From NCBI GenBank assembly GCA_964498075.1, contig CAZCGA010000198.1:1-9230 (forward strand): DNA of 9,230 nucleotides, in the 5' to 3' direction. Both the position numbers and the translations under genes were made by a program. Below are positions 7,206-9,230 of the stretch, in pieces. Every line of letters begins with the position of its first letter. Position 1 is the first letter of the stretch. Source of the stretch: CAZCGA01 sp964498075. GTDB lineage: Bacteria; Desulfobacterota; Binatia; HRBIN30. The notes beneath the pieces were generated by a model. That model was given only the letters and a program-made list of their open reading frames with translations, did no database searches and had not been told where the DNA came from.

Positions 7206-8750
7206 ATGCCGGACACGCGAGACCATCGGCAGCTTCTGGCCATCATGTTCACGGACGTGGTGGGTTACACGGCGCTCACCGAGCGTGATGAGGCGGCGGC
7301 GGTACGGGTGCGGACGCAGCATCGCGATCTGGTGCGCACTCTGGTGGAGCAGTTCGAGGGCGAGGTCATCGATTCCACCGGGGACGAGTCGCTCTCCATC
7401 TTTCCGAGCGCGTTGCGCGCCGTCGACTGTTCCTTGGCGCTTCAGGGTGCCCTGCGCAGCTATCCCGACATGCGGCTGCGCATCGGAATCCATCTGGGCG
7501 ATGTGATCCGTCGGAACGGCGAGGTCGTCGGCGAGGGCGTGAACGTCGCCGCGCGGATCCGCCCGCTGGCCGAGCCCGGCGGGATCTGCGTGTCGGAGCC
7601 GGTCTACCAGATGGTGCGCAGCCGCGCGCACGTCAAGGCGCACGCCCTCGGCGCGCAGTCGTTCAAGAACGTCAGCGCGCCGCTGGCGGTGTATGCGCTC
7701 GCCGCCGCTGACGCGGAACCGGCACATCCCGCGCCGCGACGCCGGCGCATGCTCTGGGCGGCGCTCGCGAGTGTGCTGGTTCTCGCGGCCGTGATCGCGC
7801 TCAATCGCGGCGCCATCTTGGCATGGGTCGCTCTCAATGCCCCGCGTGTTTTTGTGCATCCCATCGAGCAGAAGATCGGCTTTGCGCAGACCAGCGACGG
7901 CGTCCGCATCGCCTACGCGACCACCGGCCAGGGCCCAGCCATCGTCAACGTGCTGGGCTGGGCGACGCACATCGAGGGTGGTTTCAACAGCCCCCTCTAC
8001 GATGTGGCGGGCCTGCTGCCGATGTCCTCCGCCCATCACCTGTTCGTCCGCTACGACGGGCGCGGCTTCGGGCTCTCTGATCGGGACGTGAAGGATTTCT
8101 CACTCGACGCGCGCGTCCGCGACATTGAGGCGGTGGTGGACGCGCTCCATCTCGACCGGGTGGGGATCTATGCGATGTCGGCTGGAGGCCTCCCGGCAAT
8201 CGCCTATGTCGCGCGACACCCCGAACGCGTAGACCGGCTCGTCCTGGCCAGCACCGCGGCGCGTGTCCGCGGCGCGGCAAACGCGGGCTTCGATCGCATC
8301 CTGCGCGCGCTCCCGCTGTTCGAGACCGATTGGCAGGTTCCCGCCGTCACCAGCATCATGGTCGATTGGGTGGCTCCAACCGCCGATGACGTGCAACGGC
8401 GAGTCCTTGGAGAATTCCTCCGACGCTCGGGCTCGGGTGCGGCCATCGCAGGATTCTTCAGAGCGTTGTCTGAGATCGACGTCTCCGACCAAGCCCGCCA
8501 GATCGCCGTGCCGACCCTTGTCATCCACGCGCGCGACGATCAGCCGGTGCCGATCGAGGCCGGCCGCGCACTGGCCTCGTTGATCCCGAACGTCCGTTTC
8601 CAGGTCGTCGAAGGCGGGCACCTGGAGGGAACCGGCGGCACTCCGGACGTGCGCGCCCGGATCATCAAGTTCTTCGATGAGGACTCGAGTGTTGCGGTAG
8701 TAGGAGATCGCCGCGCATCTCGCGCTGGTTCCGGTACTACTGAAGACTGA
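7206..8750 (+). CDS. Class III nucleotidyl cyclase - transmembrane helix - alpha/beta hydrolase fusion
   Basis: A 514-residue protein. Residues about 8-165 form a class III adenylate/guanylate cyclase domain: metal Asp17 in FTDVVGYT, second metal Asp60 in STGDE, GIHLGDV near 94-100, and transition-state Asn113 and Arg117 in GEGVNVAARI. The usual base-selecting Lys before STGD is Asp56. A basic run (PRRRR) precedes one hydrophobic helix at about 182-200. By the positive-inside rule the cyclase faces the cytoplasm and the rest faces outward. Residues about 222-492 are an alpha/beta hydrolase with RYDGRGFGLSD, nucleophile Ser325 in AMSAGG, Asp445 in HARDDQPVP and His472 in GGHLEG. The expected role is cyclic-nucleotide synthesis linked to an external esterase-like or ligand-binding domain; the substrate is unknown. 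The ATG at 7206 lacks a good ribosome site but is the first start before the cyclase motif. The last 18 or so residues run into a remnant of another gene in a different frame. Confidence 0.85.
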   Translation: MPDTRDHRQLLAIMFTDVVGYTALTERDEAAAVRVRTQHRDLVRTLVEQFEGEVIDSTGDESLSIFPSALRAVDCSLALQGALRSYPDMRLRIGIHLGDVIRRNGEVVGEGVNVAARIRPLAEPGGICVSEPVYQMVRSRAHVKAHALGAQSFKNVSAPLAVYALAAADAEPAHPAPRRRRMLWAALASVLVLAAVIALNRGAILAWVALNAPRVFVHPIEQKIGFAQTSDGVRIAYATTGQGPAIVNVLGWATHIEGGFNSPLYDVAGLLPMSSAHHLFVRYDGRGFGLSDRDVKDFSLDARVRDIEAVVDALHLDRVGIYAMSAGGLPAIAYVARHPERVDRLVLASTAARVRGAANAGFDRILRALPLFETDWQVPAVTSIMVDWVAPTADDVQRRVLGEFLRRSGSGAAIAGFFRALSEIDVSDQARQIAVPTLVIHARDDQPVPIEAGRALASLIPNVRFQVVEGGHLEGTGGTPDVRARIIKFFDEDSSVAVVGDRRASRAGSGTTED

Positions 8751-8889
8751 AGGCGCGACAACGAGAGCCGCGATCGCAAAGGCTCGCGGTCGGGCGCTTG
8801 CGCTGGTCCAGGAAACCGAGGCGCGGTCCTACGAGTCCTTCATCCGCGTCGAGCTGGCGCGGCTGGGCGAGCTTAGCGAAAGCGAATGA
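8704..8889 (+). pseudogene. C-terminal TPR remnant of a cyclase-ATPase paralog (copy C, 3' scrap)
   Basis: The frame beginning after two in-frame TAG codons (8698-8703) reads EIAAHLALVPVLL and later GRALALVQETEARSYESF, IRVELARLGELSESE, then stop. It aligns with the C-terminal region of copy B (AHGQLALARAL; GRALELVRETEGRVLEPQ; IIEERARLAAL). About 60 codons remain. The final 25 or so residues seen in copies A and B (such as HALYVEIGAGGHAERLAEEM) are missing. No start codon with a ribosome site precedes it. Its TGA overlaps the start of copy D as ATGA, the same junction style as between copies A and B. The first 47 bases also serve as the out-of-frame 3' end of the cyclase-hydrolase gene. Confidence 0.65.
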
Positions 8890-9230
8890 ACTGCCAATCG
8901 TGTGGACACGCAAATCCCGCCACGAACCGGTTCTGCGGCGGATGCGGTGCTGCGCTCGCCCGCACGTGTCCATCGTGCCAGCACTCAAATCCCCCGGATC
9001 ACCGCTTCTGCGGGGCCTGCGGTGCTGAGCTGGGTTCTGGGCCTAGCGTTCAGGGCTCAGGGGCCGGACGGCCCCAAGATCCCAGGCCCCCAAGGCTCCC
9101 AAGCCCTCACGCCGCCGACCCGCGCAGCTACACACCCAAACACCTCGCCGACAAAATCCTGCAGTCGAAGTCCGTCCTCGAAGGCGAGCGCAAGCAGGTC
9201 ACGGTGCTGTTCGCCGACGTCAAGGGCTCG
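8886..9230 (+). CDS. Zinc-ribbon class III cyclase, N-terminal part (copy D, 3' end outside window)
   Basis: The frame is open from ATG 8886 to the window edge (115 codons). Two zinc ribbons have cysteines at 3/6, 17/20, 28/31 and 42/45, identical in spacing to copy B. Next comes a Gly/Pro-rich linker (about 50-81) and the conserved YTPKHLADKILQSKSVLEGERKQ. The first cyclase strand VTVLFADVKGS follows, with metal-binding Asp111. In this family an AAA ATPase and TPR region would follow outside the window. The product should be a cytoplasmic signalling protein making a cyclic nucleotide in response to its ATPase/TPR input. The start is fixed by the MxCxxC pattern shared with copy B. There is only a weak GGGCGAG at 8865-8871, so translation may depend on coupling through the ATGA overlap with the preceding remnant. 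Confidence 0.85.
   Translation, partial: MNCQSCGHANPATNRFCGGCGAALARTCPSCQHSNPPDHRFCGACGAELGSGPSVQGSGAGRPQDPRPPRLPSPHAADPRSYTPKHLADKILQSKSVLEGERKQVTVLFADVKGS
9033..9125 (+). repeat. Low-complexity GGGCTC/CCCAAG insert in the copy D linker
   Basis: This stretch encodes about 31 Gly/Pro/Ser-rich residues that are absent from copy B between the second zinc ribbon and YTPKHLADK. It is built of G-rich units on the left (GGGCCT, AGGGCT, AGGGGCC) and C-rich units on the right (AGGCCCCC, AGGCTCCC, AGCCCT). The centre is a perfect hairpin, GGGGCC (9060-9065) with GGCCCC (9070-9075). It is probably an in-frame simple-repeat expansion or a small palindromic insertion. Confidence 0.45.

Noticed and set aside
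7173..8039. Antisense open frame of 288 codons opposite the cyclase-hydrolase gene
   Set aside because: It is His/Arg-rich shadow sequence, while the + strand frame carries clear cyclase and hydrolase motifs.
1..9230. Anti-phage system of the CBASS or Avs type, suggested by cyclases and STAND-like ATPases
   Set aside because: The cyclases are class III, not CD-NTases. No effector nuclease, Cap gene, reverse transcriptase or toxin is present, and the zinc-ribbon/cyclase/AAA/TPR architecture is known from ordinary signalling.

Overview
The window is high-GC bacterial DNA in which every supported gene reads on the + strand. The style points to a free-living soil or sediment bacterium with many signalling paralogs, such as a proteobacterium or a Rokubacteria/NC10-like lineage. 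The evidence is GC-ending codons, multidomain class III cyclase/AAA/TPR proteins and interspersed CCTGAGCNNNGTCGAAGGG-type repeats. No rRNA, tRNA or other taxonomic marker is present, so the assignment is weak.

The main theme is a head-to-tail family of one kind of signalling protein. Its architecture is a double zinc ribbon, a class III nucleotidyl cyclase domain, an AAA_16/STAND-like ATPase and a long TPR-like helical region. Copy A (1-2460) enters the window at its Walker A motif and is open to its stop. Copy B (2457-4468) overlaps the end of A by GTGA, but it is a pseudogene. It keeps the zinc ribbons and the first strand/helix of the cyclase, then a 97-bp inverted-repeat element replaces the rest of the cyclase and the ATPase. 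The TPR half follows in another frame and carries its own frameshift near 4130. Copy C survives only as scraps: a possible 16-codon cyclase piece at 7103-7150 and a clearer TPR C-terminal piece at 8704-8889. Copy D starts at 8886, overlaps the copy C remnant by ATGA, and runs off the right edge inside its cyclase domain.

Between these copies lie other genes. The interval 4469-4823 has no gene but holds a hairpin with a T-run that may terminate copy B. A small conserved-looking hypothetical protein (4824-5201) follows. Its stop codon sits at the left tip of a roughly 300-bp fold-back element (about 5199-5499) made of nested inverted repeats. Next come an amidase-signature hydrolase with an intact Lys/cis-Ser/Ser triad (5636-7087) and a membrane-anchored fusion of an N-terminal class III cyclase, one transmembrane helix and a C-terminal alpha/beta hydrolase (7206-8750).

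The cyclase paralogs would sense a signal through the ATPase/TPR module and make a cyclic nucleotide. The cyclase-hydrolase fusion may be a second, membrane-located input to the same messenger. Nothing in the sequence ties the amidase or the hypothetical gene to that pathway. The most notable content is genome dynamics: tandem paralogs decaying, with small palindromic repeats at several breakpoints. I see no clear evidence for a wholly new enzymatic system. The cyclase-TM-hydrolase fusion and the fold-back elements are the parts most worth checking.
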